The notes under the pieces are model-generated. The model did not search any database. It had not been told where the DNA came from and saw nothing but the letters and a program-made list of their open reading frames with translations. From contig JAXBDG010000008.1 in assembly GCA_036320915.1 (NCBI GenBank), forward strand, positions 2,294,001-2,358,000: DNA of 64,000 nt, in the 5' to 3' direction. The translations under genes and the position numbers were made by a program. Position 1 is the first letter of the stretch. The number at the start of each line of letters is the position of its first letter. Shown here piece by piece: positions 21,884 to 32,864 of this stretch. This DNA is from Linnemannia elongata (taxonomy: Eukaryota; Mortierellomycota; Mortierellomycetes; Mortierellales; Mortierellaceae).

Positions 21884-24340
21884 CTAGGGCAACCCGTTCA
21901 GTTCCCGATAGGTGAGAGGCGTGCTGGAAGGCTTAGGCTGAACTTCATCCTGATAAATCGATTTGGTTGGAATGGTATAGTTTTCAGGAGGAAAGATGGG
22001 TCCGACTCCTTGAACAAATCGCTTCCGTCGGTCCATCGCACTCAACGCATTCTCCGAAAGTGCCTTGGGTGTTGAGGTCTTTTTCTTCTTGGACTTCGTC
22101 ATGCGCTATTGTTTTGTAATTTAAAGAAATCTGCGTGTCAGTGACAACTTAAACTTGAATGCAAATTATTTTCAGTGGCAGTACCCAGTAGTGTGAATAC
22201 GTACGAAACGCTTGAGGTAGCCCTGTTCGACCTGCTTGTCAAGATCATCCAGAATGGTATTGTACTCTTGGTAGGCAAGATGGTTGTTGACCAGTCCCAG
22301 CAACTTTTGCTTCCTGCTCCTGTTCACCTTCATCACATCCCTCAACTCTTTCTGAAGTGACCGAAGCGTTATGCTGATCTCGTCATCTTCTCTGGCATCC
22401 CAATTGATCTAGCATTGTCAATAGAAAACAGGCATGCAGTAGTTAGTAAACAACCATTGTGCATATACACAAATTAGTTCGGCGCTCTTAGAAATTAATT
22501 TCCAAGAACTTACCTCTTCGTTGCCGAGCAGTCCAATATATCGCAATTCGCGCTTGATTCGCTCTTCAAGTTCTGCATAGTTCCTGGCGTTCGACTGCAT
22601 GGCTGCGGGCGATGGTGAGGCTCTTGGTGCATCTTCATCCTGTGCAAAGTCTTTTGCATCCGCAACCTCTTCAGAGATTAGGGAGCAGATAATACGCTCA
22701 GTCAAGGGTCCGCAAGAGACTTCGTCCTGATCAATGTTCTCATCCGTGAGCTCAAAGGGCTGGTTGTAGACAGTATTCCGTGATGGCCCAGGCTCCTTGA
22801 TGGAATCGACAGAGTTCCGGCGAGACTCGTATCCGTCAAATGGAAGCAACGATCTATCTTCCTCAGCCCAGACATCCTGGTAGTGTCGTCCAAGGGGTGG
22901 AATCATCAATGGCGTCACCTGGTCGGTCTCTGCCTGCTCTTCTAGGACATTCCGGTCAGATTCGGTAAAGGGGCGGAAATATGGATCCATTGATGTCCAG
23001 AATGTCTGGATAGGGATCTGATTGGCGACCTTGACCTTTGAAAAGTCTTCCTGGACCTCCTGAGCCTTTGGTGGGGGCTTTTGTGTCTTTTCCGTTGGGT
23101 GATCATTCTTCTTTTTCTTTTGATGTGACCCTGAGTGCGCCTTATCGCCAGTTCGATTCTACATTTGATCCAAACGTTGAAACGCGAGGGTTAGATAACT
23201 CAATGCGGATTAAATCCACACCGTCTGCAACATGTAACATGCTTACCTGGTTTGCCTTAGGTGTATTATTTCGGTTGGTAGTCGGCTTGACGGGTTGTGG
23301 CGAGGTGCTCCGTCCTGCCTTGACAGTCGCGAGATCATCGCTTCTCTTCACCTTTGGCGGCGGTACTGCTACAAAACGATAGAAGCAAATATGGTGAATA
23401 TTTGATTGTGCGGGTTTTACGAGACACAAACTCAAAGGGCATCAAGGAGACATACCTCGATCATCCTCTGAATATTCACTGTCTTCATCAACCTCGCGTT
23501 TCTTCTTTTTCTTTGTAAATCCATCTTGCGCCAACCTACGTAGGTAAAAGGGTTTCATGAATATTGTGAGTACTTGAATGCATTTCATTGATGCCAGGTA
23601 AGCGTGGCCAAGTCCTCGCGAACACTTACGAAGGTGTTCCTGTTCGAATCTTGATAGTATTAGGTGTCGATGTTGTGCTTTGTTCGTCCTCTATTATTAT
23701 TGCGGGAATGATAGTGCGTTAGCTTCTTTTCTATTGGACTATGGCAATAGCAATGAAAATATTTTGTAACAGCAAAGATACAACGCATACCTGTTGCATC
23801 GGATCGTTTGAGCTTCAACGTGACAACGCCCAGTTTGACAATAGATGGCGAACTACCACCGGCGGGAGTAGTTCCCGTCGTACTGGCAGCACCTCCAGCA
23901 CGAGCAGCACTACTCGAGAATGACGAAGGTGATGCTGTGACAGGTGAGGCGCTGCTGGTCCTGGCGGCGGCGATTGCTGAAGCATTGGCTGCAGCAGATG
24001 CCGCGTTTCCTCCAGCGCCTCCTTGAGTAGCTGTGTTGAATGTAGCAGAAGTTGGCGTCAAGGCGTTGGGTGTAGACGAGACGGATGATTCCTTAGACTG
24101 CGCCTGAGCTAACAGTGCTGGTCCACCTTCCAATTTTAAAAGCTCGTTGCTGTAACGATCATATCGGTGACTAGCCTTCTCGGACAAGTGCTGGAGTTCC
24201 TGCTGCAGCAAGGTCAGTTCTGGGAAGGTTGGTACTGTGGGGATTGACGGTGAGGATGCGGAGGAAGGGTGTTGCGAGCGAGGCAGGAAGCTTCGATAGG
24301 TGAGCGCGTCAGGGTCGAAGGCGGGCGACGCAGAGTCCAT
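21884..24340 (-). CDS. NGG1: SAGA histone acetyltransferase adaptor Ada3/Ngg1
   Basis: Ada3 links Gcn5 and Ada2 in the HAT module of SAGA/ADA in the nucleus. From the ATG at 24338-24340 the protein starts MDSASPAFDPDALTYRSFLP and has a Ser/Ala/Thr-rich N-terminal region with a helix (LTLLQQELQHLSEKASHRYD). Basic stretches KKKKREVDEDSEYSEDD and HQKKKKND follow. The conserved C-terminal part is clear: PLGRHYQDVWAEEDRSLLPF, CGPLTERIICSLISEE, LEERIKRELRYIGLLGNEE, then ITLRSLQKELRDVMKVNRSR with QEYNTILDDLDKQVEQGYLK, matching the TADA3 family domain. It ends PLTYRELNGLP. About six introns. Convergent with YOS1 and divergent to RPAP3. Confidence 0.88.
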
Positions 24341-25018
24341 TGTCGAAACAACAAAAAAAGAGAGTTGTCCTTGAGGGAAAGAACAAAAGAAAAGTGTTCG
24401 AGTGACTGCTAACAATCAGAACCAGTAAGGAAGGTTAAGCAGTTTTGTGGTCAGCACAAGGAGTCCAAAGTAAAAAGGGCTCGTGGCAAAGGGAACGGGA
24501 ACAGTGGATGCTTGCTCATCTTTACCTCGAAAGTGGAGTCCCGTTTATGATGGCGCGAAGTGGAGGGGCCTGTTAAGACAACGATACGTCGCGTCAAGAG
24601 GGTGAAAAACAAGCGATTATAGGCTGTCAAAGGTGGCAAGTGATGGGATTTGTAATTGCCAAGCAAAAGGCGGCAGGAGAGGGTAGTTGTTGAGTGGATA
24701 AAAGTGATGCGTATGAGGAGGATACAAGGGATGGTGTAGAATGATGGAAAGAAGGTTGAAATGTGTTGCCGAGAGTGTAGTTGTTGTTTGTTTGTGAGTT
24801 CCTGAAGAAGCTTTTTTTTTCCTTTGGGCTTGGGTTTTGATGGTTGATGGAGGTCCCCGCGGTATTTCTGTCACCCTTTCGCCTGCCGCTCATTTTTCAG
24901 GGCTCACTCCGTCTTAACATTTACGACTTTTCACATTCGGTGATCCTCCCACGCCCCAATATATAAGCGTTCAGGCACCAAGCTTCGATTTTTTCCCGCC
25001 TTTTCTTCTACAACTGCC
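24341..25018. promoter_or_regulatory. Divergent promoter region ADA3/RPAP3
   Basis: These 678 bp hold both promoters. Upstream of RPAP3 there is a TATATAA-like element at 24959-24965, about 55 bp before the ATG. I see no other gene. Confidence 0.45.
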
Positions 25019-27260
25019 ATGGACGCCTTGACATTACAAAAACTCGCCCAGTGGGAGCAGGCTCATGCCAGCGGAAACAAAAAGCCTTTGACCGCAAAGG
25101 TATTGTCTTTTTCTTATTACCTTTGCATACGAAGTAACGTGTCACAAAGACCCGAGACTTATACGCTTTTAACATTCATGTGGATAGGAGTACCCACCTA
25201 TGCGATCATGTCAGGATATCACACTCAAAGATATTCAGCCCATTCAGTTGACTCAGAAGAAGGCGCGGATTGAGGCAGTATCAGCACAGGAGAAGAAAGC
25301 TTCGGAGCAAACTACCTCACCCGTCACCTCAACATCTCCTTCTACAACTTCAGAGGCTATCAAATCACCTGGACTGTCGAGGAAAGCGTACTACGAGTCA
25401 TGGGACAAGTTCGATGTGGATAAGGCACTGGAGGATTTCGAGAGGGATGAAAAGCGGTCAAGCGCCAAACCATCTAGCATCAGCACAAACTCGACCAAGA
25501 CAGCGCCAAAACCGTTGCTGTCAAAGCCAACAGGCGCAACAGCTACTGATCAGGTCGAACCAGCAACGATGCCCTCCGACTCTGTGGCAGCCGCTAACGC
25601 CGAGAAGGAGAAAGTAAGGACTTCGAATGCTGATAAGGCAAAAAAAAGACTACAGTAATTCGTATGTGGACCTGGATTCTGATCCGTGCGCCCTTTTTTC
25701 AATTGACTGGATAGGGAAATGAGCTGTTCAAGAAGGGACTGTATGTGAAGGCGATCGAGCACTACTCTGCAAGTATGGCATTGGACCCTTCCAACTCAGT
25801 TCTGCCAATCAACAGAGCCATGGCACTGCTCAAGCTTGAAAGGTACAGTATTCAAGAAAACTGATAAGGATCTGGATCGAGCAAACCGTGTCAAGATTAC
25901 CATTGCTGACGAAGGGCATCATGTTGTAATGACTACTGAAACATAGATTTGCAGAGGCTGAACGTGATTGCACACTGGGACTGAAGCTGGACAGCAAGAA
26001 CGTAAAAGCGCTTTGGAGACGGGGTATCGCGCGTCGGTCACTCGGAAGGGTGGATGAAGCTAAGAAAGACTTTGAAACAGCACTAACGATCGATCCTGTC
26101 AACAAGGCTGTCAAGGAGGAGCTGGCGAAATTAAAGCAGGGATCTACAACAACAACACCATCATCAACAGCAAAGCCTTCTGCAACGAAACCCTCCGCCA
26201 CAGCAACAACGCCCTCAAAACCCGTCGCCAAATCTACCACAGCCAAAAAGCAGGAGTCGCCAGCATCAGAGTCGTCAAAACCACCAGTCATCTCTAGCAA
26301 GCGCGTTCTGATCAAGGAAGTCGAAAATGATGAAGACTCGGAACTCTTTTCACTCGGCTCCACCAAGCGTATTGCAGCTGAACCCAAGTCGACTACACCT
26401 ACCGCATCAAAGGTCACGCCCGTTGAGGCTGCTCCTAAACCTGTTGCCGTTGAAGTCGTCAAGCCCACTCCATCACCAACACCTGCTCCTACCTCTGCGC
26501 CCGTCACGCCACTCACCAAACCTACTACACCACCTACGACAACCTCGACCAGCAACCCAAGAACAAACATGGTTGCACCCTCTACAACCCTTGACTTTCA
26601 ACGTGACTGGAAGAGCTATAGCAAGAACAATGAGCTGTTGTATCAATACATCAAGGTAAGCACCACGCATGAGAAGGTACAAGATGAAACAATTCACCAC
26701 GGAACCAAAGTCTTATGTTACTTCTTCACCTTATTTACAATTCATTAGCTTATTCAACCGGAGGCGTTGCCTGGCATATTCAAGAGCTCTTTCGAATCTG
26801 ACTACCTTTCGTCCATGCTGACCGTCTTCAGGACATTCTACATCCCGTAAGCCACATGCAATCTCACATCCTGCTCGTTTCAAGCATGCGGCTCTTCATG
26901 CTAATTTTTGCTTCGATTACTTCTAATGTGTGACTTGAACAGATCGGAGGACCCACAGTTGCTCTACCGCAGTTTGGTCAACCTCGGCAAGGTGCAACGT
27001 TTTGATATGACGCTGATGTTCATGACTGGCACTGACAAGAAAGGTTCGTTTCACCGCTCCTTGTCGCATACGAGAATCGATTTGCTGAAATGTTTTGCCA
27101 CCGAAACCCGCTTTTCAACCACAACTCACCTCCCCTTCTTTTTGTAGACCTTGTATCTATTCTCCAGCATCTCGCAAGTCATGTCAATGACAGCACAACT
27201 ACATACTCCCAGCAAGACCTTGCAGCCTTGGCGTCCAAATTCAAAACCACGAACTACTAA
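25019..27260 (+). CDS. RPAP3: RNA polymerase II-associated protein 3 (RPAP3)
   Basis: RPAP3 is the TPR co-chaperone of the R2TP complex (with RUVBL1/2 and PIH1D1) that works with Hsp90 to assemble RNA polymerases, snoRNPs and PIKKs. Exon 1 codes MDALTLQKLAQWEQAH. After a disordered, acidic N-terminal region with KAYYESWDKFDVDKALEDFE, three TPR units follow: GNELFKKGLYVKAIEHYSAS, FAEAERDCTLGLKLDSKNVK and ALWRRGIARRSLGRVDEAKK. A Thr/Pro/Ser-rich linker leads to the RPAP3 C-terminal domain, TLDFQRDWKSYSKNNELLYQ, LIQPEALPGIFKSSFESDYL, and LVNLGKVQRFDMTLMFM. It ends LASKFKTTNY. Yeast Tah1 lacks this C-terminal domain, so the animal-type name fits better. Six or so introns; AATAAAATAAAAATAAA follows the stop. 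Confidence 0.92.
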
Positions 27261-27409
27261 TGGATTCAGTCATAGGAACAATCGCGGAATAAAATAAAAA
27301 TAAAAAATAGGAACAGGGAGCATGCAAGTTTATTCTCTTGTACGAGTGGGTGTTTCATCTATCCACTGTGCCACTTCCTGTCATAGTAGTGTCGAGTCGT
27401 GGTTATTGT

Positions 27410-29604
27410 CTACAACTTGCTTGGGACTATTTTCAAATTCAAATACCAAGGCAAAGACATTGACGCGAGTTAGTGTATCAATGCCAATGAGAGCTTCAGG
27501 AGAATGAAACCAATCTGAATGCAAGTCGTTTCTTTCGTCAATTACCTTTCTCGATGGGATCCCAGACAGGAGCGTTCCCGCGAAGTGACCAAATGTCATC
27601 GACCCTAATGGGTGGGGTATTCAACCGATCCAGCCACTTGCGATCCTCATCCAACAAATACGCGTTCACCGCAACCGTGATCGCATCCAGTGGAATCGCA
27701 AAGTTGAGATGTGTGATCGTCCGCCCAGTCGATGTCTTTCCATTTCCCGTAACGAGTCCAACGAATTGACCGTCGGTGTTGACGAGGACACCACCGCTGT
27801 TGCCTCGGTGGACGGGGGCGCTGCTGAGGAGCATCACGGGTTTGTTGGCATGGGTGACTACTTTGCTGCAGATCCCTGAGGTGATCAGGGGGAGGATTCC
27901 TGAGGAGGGGCCAAAGATTCCGTGTCCGATTGCAAACAGGGGTGTTCCTTTCACAATTGGTTTCATCCTTGATCTAAGGACATGATAGCGTAGTGAGAGA
28001 GGGGCGTTAATTAGACATCTAGTTAACCTCGTCATCATCTTGCATGGTTACAGGTCAGAGGAGAGAAAAGGTACAGGCGCGCCGAGCACATGTACATTTC
28101 TTCAGGAGTCCTGAGTGGGAGGTAGGGTAAGAAGCCGTTGAGGACACACGTTTCTGGGATCTTGATCAGGGCAACATCCCAACATGACTCTGATACGAAC
28201 ACCAACTCGCAGTCGTCCACCCAGAGCTGCTGTTGAGGCGAATCAATCCTGACTCGCAATGAAATCCCGCTCCTGAGATTTGGCCATGTGCGATTACTGA
28301 TGTTATCCAGGAACGACGTGAATACGTGTGCGTTAGTCAAGATGTCTATGTGAGAGAGAAATTAAAATGAGTTAGAGGTGGGCAATAAGTAGCTTAGCTT
28401 CGTGATATATATATAACACTTTCAACGTTACTTACGGCCACTCTTGGAGATGACGACGCCTGAAGCCCAGGTCTGGCCCACTTGAACCATCACGACAGCC
28501 TGGCGCGCATTTATGAAGGAACTTGAGTTCAAGGCGGCAATATGGTCGGGTTGCAGTGGCTGGCGTGGTATCGTAATGTAAGGTGAGATCGCAGCAACAA
28601 TACATGCGACTGGAATAACTAGGCTAATATCAACTGGCTCTCCATCCGTCCTCCTATTTTCACATGTGTATATAAAAGAAGCGATATGAGTGCCAGTTCT
28701 GACCACCGGTTCAGCCGCGAATGCACAAACATAGCATCCAAGTAGTCAAACATACCGGATGGGAAGCATGCTGAGGCCGGCCAGCTCCGCAGTTTCGTCC
28801 CAGCTGACAGCACCGCCCTCCATACCAGGCAAGAACTTTGCATCCGTCAGCATTAGCGAGTTGGCCTGCTCATCGGCTCGTCGAGCAGCACGGTGCGGAT
28901 GAATGATGTTGGCGACAATTCCTTGACTGATGTTGTTGATCAGGACCGAGGGAGCAATCAATCCAAACCCTGATCCATGAAGTGTCAACCGTTTTCCGAT
29001 CGTTGGGACCGACAGTTGGTAAGACCGTTCATTTCCTAGCACAGCCTCTGTTTCATCGTCGTTGGTGCTGCCGTTGGATTTAATGTCGAGAAGGCCAGAT
29101 TGAGAAGCGTTGGGCTTGAGTCGAAGAATCGCTAGTCCTGAGATACCAACATTGCGAAGGGAGAATCGATGGATAGAGCTCAGATCCGTTCCGAGTTGTC
29201 CCTTGTTGGTGCCCCAGCCAAACACCCACATTGACGAGTCGTGTCCAGTCAATCGTCGGATCGACGACAGCATTCCTGAAGTGAAACAGTGAGAGAAAAC
29301 ATGAACCAGGTCAGCTCACTACTTTTTCTCGTTTCCTTGGTGTTCGCTGTAGTACAAGGAAAGCTATTGTAAGTCATTATCGTTGGGCAGTACCTTCAGC
29401 TTCAACAACCGCAACGAGATCCGCATTGATCCAGCTCTCTCCTCCATCTATTTCATGACACAAAAGCGTCAGGAGTCAGACACTAGAAGTTGGTAACCAT
29501 TACAATCACGGTCAATGAGGTCGTTCGTTAGAAGAATAGCTCTTACCATCGTCGATGTTGCTCTCAAAGAGAACATCGACTCCTGAATTAGGGGACAGGA
29601 CCAT
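27410..29604 (-). CDS. TYSND1: Peroxisomal leader-peptide processing protease (TYSND1/DEG15 type)
   Basis: This trypsin-like serine protease cleaves the N-terminal targeting signals of imported peroxisomal proteins. The start ATG (29602-29604) begins MVLSPNSGVDVLFESN; two small exons then join to GMLSSIRRLTGHDSSMWVFG. The catalytic triad is visible: His in LTNAHVF, Asp in CWDVALIKIP, and Ser in HRGNSGGVLVNTDGQFVGLV. The exon ending WDPIEK (donor AAAG/GTAATT at 27545) joins a 17-nt last exon, 27410-27426, after a CTAAC branch site and an AAAATAG acceptor. This gives the ending EKVPSKL, a canonical PTS1 signal, which fits import into peroxisomes. An out-of-frame ATG lies 8 bases upstream of the start. 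Convergent with RPAP3, 149 bp apart. Confidence 0.88.
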
Positions 29605-30673
29605 TTCACCATAAGATGACAACTAGCGCGAAATAAAAAGACGCATTTTTGCATTAGACCAGCTTTTCGTTACTACTCTCAGTCTCTGCCACTCGGTGGC
29701 CTCGACTGAATCAAAACAAAAGAAAGGCGAAGGAGGGTCTGTGGGGTGATCAATGTGGGGGAGAAAGAGGGGCAATTCCTTTTTTTGCGCGTGTTTACCC
29801 CCACAGTTTCTCATTTGCTGTTTTGTTTAGTGTTGTAAGTCTCCCACGACCCGAAGCAGAGGGAAAGGGAGAGGACACATAAGGAAAAAGAGAAAGGGAG
29901 CAAAGGAGGGAAGGAGCGAAAGGTGTGAAGGAAAAGTCGCAACCCCCTAGTTATCGCGTTTCCTTTTTTGTATTCTTCATGTAGGCGCGTATGAGTCTGT
30001 GTGGGTGCCGTTGGCTTGCTGTCTGTTTGTAGGACGGTCGAAAAGAGTTTGGTCCAGAGAGTCGAAAGGCAAAAGGGCGAAGAGGGGGATGTTCACTTCA
30101 AACTCTTGAGTCTCTTTTCTTTTACAACTAACCTTGTCCAGCAAGAATGGCCGCAAAAGACTTGCACTGTTTTTTGTTTTAATTGATTGAAAGAAAGAAG
30201 AGAAAGGGAAAGAGAAAGAGAAAGAGAAAGACATACGCGTGAGTGAAACAAGAACAGCATTGACCGTCCTTGGATTCGATTGGGGGGACGCGAATGTGTT
30301 GGGAGACACATCGGATCGGAACACAAAATAAAAATTGATCGTCCGAGTCCTAGCAGACAGGGGCAACGGGGAAGAGTGAAGGAGAAAGGAGATCGATCGG
30401 CTTGCGGAAAAATATATACCTTGTCACGACCAGGTTGGAGCCAAGGGCGATACCAGATGCCGTGAATGTAGAATACCCTGCTGTATTAGATCGAATCGAA
30501 TTGAAGAGAAGAGGAAAGAAGCAGAGTACATAGCAAAACAACAAGCATCGCAGAGCATTGAGGGATGAGCGAGTTAAGGATAATACAGGTATCGTGTTGT
30601 GAACGATTCAAAAAAGAAGGAATTGATCCAGAAGAACAGAGCAAACAAAAAGTACAGCATTCAAGAGGTGTGG
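29605..30673. other. Gene-poor stretch, purine-rich
   Basis: About 1.07 kb without a convincing gene. It includes the protease promoter and GA-rich tracts on the plus strand (29860-29940; AGAAAG repeats at 30190-30232), hence CT-rich on the minus strand. Open frames here are low-complexity and lack family features. Confidence 0.5.
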
Positions 30674-30787
30674 TTATTTGACACGAGGTTGATATTCATT
30701 GTGGAAGAAGGCGCGGCCCTCAGTCTTGGAGCCGGTTTCGTCTGGTCCATGGCAACGGACACAGACTGAAGTCCAATTTTGGATCAT
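30674..30787 (-). CDS. Possible 37-residue microprotein with a CxxCH motif
   Basis: The minus strand carries a long CT-rich leader (31200 to about 30800) containing no ATG. The first ATG after it (30785-30787) opens a frame of 37 codons, MIQNWTSVCVRCHGPDETGS through a basic end (EYQPRVK), stop at 30674-30676. The CVRCH motif has the c-type heme or metal-binding spacing. I do not recognise a family. Alternatively it is the last exon of a spliced gene, entered at the ACTTCAG acceptor just inside this frame. The leader's architecture matches that of real genes nearby, which is the main support. Confidence 0.3.
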   Translation of the reverse strand: MIQNWTSVCVRCHGPDETGSKTEGRAFFHNEYQPRVK

Positions 30788-31581
30788 GTCGTTCAAAGTA
30801 GTACCGGGTGGACAAGGGAAAGGGGGTTTGTGAAGAATAAGGTGGTTGAAAGTCAATTGAATATGCGAGAGGTGCGAATCGAAGGGGAGCGAAGTATGGA
30901 TGTGTACGGTTGTGTGTGTGTGTGTATGAGTGTGAAAGGAGCAGGATATTATGTGAGAAAGACGCAGGGTCAAGGGATGAGCCGGGTAAAGAGAACCCAG
31001 GTAAGTAATGAATGGAACTATTGGAGGAGGAGGTGAAGGAAGAAGAGCAATGTAACGTTGAGAAGAGGTAAGAAAGGGACAAGAAGAAGAGAAGGGAAGA
31101 GAAGGGAAGGGAAGAGAATGAGACAGTGAATGAGAAAGAGAAAGAGAAAAAGAAAGAAAGAGAAAAAGAATGAATGCAGGAGCAGGTGGGCGTGAGCATC
31201 ACTTTTCTTTCTTCCTTTCTTTCGTCTCTCCTCTGTCACCCCTGAGCCGAGTTCGAGTAGAGTCAGAGCCAATGCGCTAAGAAGTGAACAGAGACCAACA
31301 GAGGAACCACTCAGGAGCAGTCACGAGGTCCCTCATGTCTTCACCTCACTCAACCTAAATTCAGAAGCACTTTGATTTGCCTTTTCTCCTTCACCTCGTC
31401 TCTCCTCTTCTTTTTCTTCTTCTTCCTCTTCCTTCCTCTTTTCTCTCGTCGCTTTTGCACACTTCTCTTTCCTTCATTCACATCACCCTCCCCTATTCTC
31501 ACACACTCATCCTCGACACTATCAATATATCCTTCAGCAACTCGCATTTTTACTCTCTCCTCCACACACACCCTCCCGCTG
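30788..31581. promoter_or_regulatory. Divergent CT/GA-rich promoter region
   Basis: On the minus strand 31018-31215 is almost pure pyrimidine, leading to the microprotein frame. On the plus strand 31372-31580 is pyrimidine-rich and leads to the ATG at 31582. A (GT)n run is at 30916-30926. No other gene is seen. Confidence 0.45.
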
Positions 31582-32187
31582 ATGGACACCGACATGACCA
31601 CTTCTGGAGGACTCAACATCCTCATCGACCTTGCTCATGTCCCCGCTGAACTCCAGCTCGGCATAGAAGCCATCGCCACCAACGCCCCCCAGCAAAACAT
31701 CTCCCTCTGCGAATCAGACGACCACCTCCACGATGTTGAATTCCATTGGCTTATCAGGTAGCTCATTCACGCTTTTTCCTTCCCATTCACACTCCTCCAT
31801 CCTCTTTCACTCATTCGCTCATTCATTCAACCTCGAACTCTACTCAACTCACACACGCTCCTTTTTGGCTCACCACAATACAAAACGTAGATTCGAGAAG
31901 GACCCGGCGTTGAGCGAGGGCGAGTGCTCGGCTACGGTCTGTCAACACCTCGAGACGAGCGCCACTCAGAGCCGGGTTGCCATTGAAGTCAAGTACCAGC
32001 GCAAGATCGAAGGTATTATTTTGCTCCTCACAACCCGATTCCCCTTTTTCATTCTCCCTCATTTTTTGCTCCTATCCTGTCAATCGCAGTTGATAACATT
32101 TTGATAACGAGGAGAACCCAGTCGATGACGAAGGGAAAAGCTAAAAATGAAACTACGAAGAGTGGTGGCCAAAAAGGGGGACGATGA
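31582..32187 (+). CDS. Orphan protein, about 133 residues, three exons
   Basis: From the ATG at 31582 (MDTDMTTSGGLNILIDLAHV) exon 1 continues to HDVEFHWLI; a GTAGCT donor and a CGTAG acceptor join it to RFEKDPALSEGECSATVCQH and VAIEVKYQRKIE. A GTATTA donor and TCGCAG acceptor join VDNILITRRTQSM and a Lys/Gly-rich tail, with stop TGA at 32185-32187. A strong donor (TAG/GTGAGT) sits 5 nt after the stop. The CT-rich leader ahead of the ATG and frame-preserving splice sites support a real gene. I do not recognise a family; there is no signal peptide or membrane segment. The GH20 gene follows on the same strand. Confidence 0.6.
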
Positions 32188-32864
32188 GTAGGTGAGTAGG
32201 TGTTGACTCCTTCGTTTCCCCTTTATTTCACACTCTCTGTTTCTATTCCTTTTTTTTTTTTTTTTTTTCTGTTTCTATTGATTGAAAAGGAAAGCAAGAG
32301 AGAATAAGGGTCTCGCAAAGGGATTTGAACCTTGATTGATTTGATCCTTGAGATACAACATTGAATGCACCCCAGCGCGATTTGATTGGTCCCGATATTC
32401 GAACCAAGCACATTCTTCTCACGCGTTCCAGGACAACCATTCAAACAACCAACAATAACAACGAACAACAACACAGAAAACAAACAACAGACTGACATCC
32501 ATCGACTGCTCAGCAAATCCATGTAATCCACACAGCCACCCTCACCCAAACGCCCAATTCCAAAGGCACACCGCCCACTGCTTAATTCGACTTTCTTCTT
32601 CACAACTCCCCACTGCCGCTCTCCATCGACTCTTCCAATAGAAACAACAAGAGGGCATGTTTTGCGGGCAAGCATTGGATCCAACTGAATGCAATGGATG
32701 CCTGCTGTATCCTTTTTTCTGTTGATGACCTCAGGATTGGTGCACATTTTTGGTGACACTAGATTAGTGCAAAAAAGAAATAATTCTGCGTGACATGACG
32801 GAAGATAAGATCTAATATTTTATTATTTTTTTCCTGCAACCACATATCGCCGATGATTGAATAG
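32188..32864. other. Region upstream of the GH20 exons
   Basis: It should hold the 3' end of the orphan gene and the unresolved 5' part of the GH20 gene. A T19 tract is at 32250-32268. One candidate first exon is a short frame near 32728-32755 ending G/GTGACA, which would join in phase to the exon at 32865, but support is weak. Confidence 0.3.

Noticed and set aside
27381..27545. Alternative protease C-terminus ending HDSTLL, using a CATTCAG or TGAAG acceptor
   Set aside because: It needs an intron of 31-52 nt without a good branch site and loses the peroxisomal signal; the CTAAC...AAAATAG acceptor gives SKL.
32305..32410. tRNA-like T-arm sequences (GGTTCAAATCCC, GGTTCGAAT) on the minus strand
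   Set aside because: T stems have mismatches and no acceptor, D or anticodon arms can be paired.
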